A DNA stretch of 6,245 bases from Flavobacteriales bacterium (GTDB taxonomy: Bacteria; Bacteroidota; Bacteroidia; Flavobacteriales; UBA7312), in NCBI GenBank assembly GCA_002862585.1, contig PKDP01000033.1, positions 1 through 6,245 on the forward strand, in the 5' to 3' direction. The notes below the pieces were generated by a model. The model was not told the origin of the DNA. It saw only the letters and a program-made list of their open reading frames with translations, and searched no databases. A program made the position numbers and the translations under genes. This document shows, piece after piece, positions 5,410 through 6,245 of this stretch (position 1 is its first letter; every line of letters begins with the position of its first letter).

Positions 5410-6245
5410 TAACACAACGGGCACTTCAAGCTCATCGGAAAATTCACAGCCGTTTTTATCTGTAACTTCTATTTTATACGATTGTGGGCTTAAATTTTCA
5501 ATAATTGGTGTTGTTTCACCATTACTCCATAAATATTCGTAAGGTGGTGTACCTCCACTAATATCGGCATCTAAAGAGGAAAAACTTTCATCAAAACAAT
5601 CCACTTCTTCAACTATTCCAGAAGCCATTTCATCTATCATTAAATCAAAAAAGAAAGAACAATTAGACCTATCCAAAATGTTGCAGATATATTCTCCAGG
5701 ACAAAGACCACTTGAGTAAATAGAATCGTTTTGACCATCTTGCAATGCGCCATCTTTCTCCCATGAATAACTAAAAGGACGTAAACCACCACTTTCAACC
5801 ACCATAGCTGATTCTTCTTGGTCAATATAACCTTGCATATCATCAATGGTAAAATCTAGTGTATCAGAACAATTTACAGACTGTACTGCGTCAAATACGA
5901 TAACTGTATAGTCGTCAGGACATAAATAAAAAGAAGCACAGGAATCGTTTGTAAAGAGAGTATCTGATTCTAAAATAAAACCAAATGGTGCCAAACCACC
6001 TTGCACACAAATTCTAAAAGAGTCTTCTTGAGTAGCTGAAATTATGTTAATAGGATCTGCTCCTTGCTCGACTTCAATTGGAGTATAATTTCCGGCTGTA
6101 TATATACAACCGTAAGAATCTTGTAATGAGACGGTGTAAAATCCAGCTTGAACATCCGATATTGTATAATCTGTTTGGATAGAATTCTGAAAATAATCCG
6201 CAGAAAAATTTCCGAGAGCATCAACATTACCTAGATTGTAAGGAG
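5143..6245 (-). CDS. T9SS-sorted secreted repeat protein (gliding motility-associated C-terminal domain), N-terminus missing
   Basis: This is the C-terminal 366 residues of a larger exported protein. The frame stays open to the window edge; the GTG at 6004-6006 is internal, because repeat sequence continues upstream of it. About four diverged SprB-like repeats lie N-terminal to a type B T9SS sorting domain with NAFSPNGD, NRWGAKVY, NPWDGK and GVYFYSI, ending in KGSLSVFH. Such proteins cross the inner membrane by Sec, then pass through the type IX machinery to the cell surface or medium, and many act as adhesins or gliding-related surface proteins. The signal peptide would lie outside the window. 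Several cysteines recur in the repeats, as expected for an extracellular protein. The specific role and full length cannot be judged. The gene is convergent with miaA and separate from the operon. Confidence 0.92.
   Translation of the reverse strand, partial: PYNLGNVDALGNFSADYFQNSIQTDYTISDVQAGFYTVSLQDSYGCIYTAGNYTPIEVEQGADPINIISATQEDSFRICVQGGLAPFGFILESDTLFTNDSCASFYLCPDDYTVIVFDAVQSVNCSDTLDFTIDDMQGYIDQEESAMVVESGGLRPFSYSWEKDGALQDGQNDSIYSSGLCPGEYICNILDRSNCSFFFDLMIDEMASGIVEEVDCFDESFSSLDADISGGTPPYEYLWSNGETTPIIENLSPQSYKIEVTDKNGCEFSDELEVPVVLDSCLFNAFSPNGDLVNDTWNINSSFLYENSEVIIYNRWGAKVYQSLGYKNPWDGKNEAGNIVKEGVYFYSILLNNGHDKIKGSLSVFH
5410..6245 (-). repeat. Four diverged SprB-like protein repeats
   Basis: These are repeats at the protein level with no obvious nucleotide repetition. 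Each unit is about 70-80 residues and follows GG-x-x-P-(F/Y), then a variable stretch, then G-x-Y-x-h-x-h-x-D and, in most units, a cysteine. The approximate spans are 5410-5616 (GGTPPYEYLW to VTDKNGC, the most canonical), 5617-5835 (GGLRPFSYSW to ILDRSNC), 5836-6057 (GGLAPFGF to VFDA), and a partial unit at 6058-6245. The window edge cuts the partial unit just before PYNL, where the GG should be. Boundaries are good to within about five residues. Confidence 0.8.

Noticed and set aside
5640..6227. Other minus-strand open frames overlapping the T9SS-protein gene (5640-5846 and 6042-6227)
   Set aside because: The repeat protein reads continuously through this DNA in another frame with clear repeat motifs, so these are out-of-frame shadows.

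Overview
The window looks like an ordinary chromosomal segment of a member of the Bacteroidota, probably a Flavobacteriia-like lineage. The main evidence is the minus-strand gene at the right end. It encodes a secreted repeat protein whose C-terminal domain is of the gliding-motility/type IX secretion (T9SS) kind, which is essentially confined to this phylum. The AT-rich DNA, the absence of Shine-Dalgarno motifs before the starts, and the Bacteroidota-like wording of the TsaC and CCA enzymes agree with this. The species cannot be named from the sequence alone.

Left and centre (1-5146, plus strand): six genes lie head to tail with almost no DNA between them. They are dapD (lysine/diaminopimelate synthesis, 5' end outside the window), a GT4-type glycosyltransferase, tsaC (threonylcarbamoyl-AMP synthase), cca (CCA-adding tRNA nucleotidyltransferase), a small pRiA4b-ORF3-like protein with an acidic tail, and miaA (tRNA dimethylallyltransferase). 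The junctions are a 1-base overlap (TAATG), a second 1-base overlap (TAATG), 0 bases (TAA then GTG), a 4-base gap, and an 8-base overlap. This is best read as one operon with translational coupling. Three of the six products act on tRNA: TsaC starts t6A37 synthesis, Cca makes the 3' CCA end, and MiaA makes i6A37. The operon therefore has a tRNA-maturation core, with the small protein of unknown role placed inside it.

Right (5143-6245, minus strand): the T9SS-sorted surface or secreted protein is convergent with miaA. Their stop codons share the sequence TTAA, so the genes overlap by 4 bases. The protein's frame stays open to the window edge, giving 366 visible residues. These hold about four diverged SprB-like repeats followed by the sorting domain.

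There is no non-coding stretch longer than a few bases, and I saw no RNA gene, CRISPR array, insertion sequence, attachment site, convincing promoter or intrinsic terminator. I did not find a clearly new system. The best leads are the uncharacterised protein lodged between cca and miaA, and the in-frame tsaC-cca junction held apart by a single stop codon.
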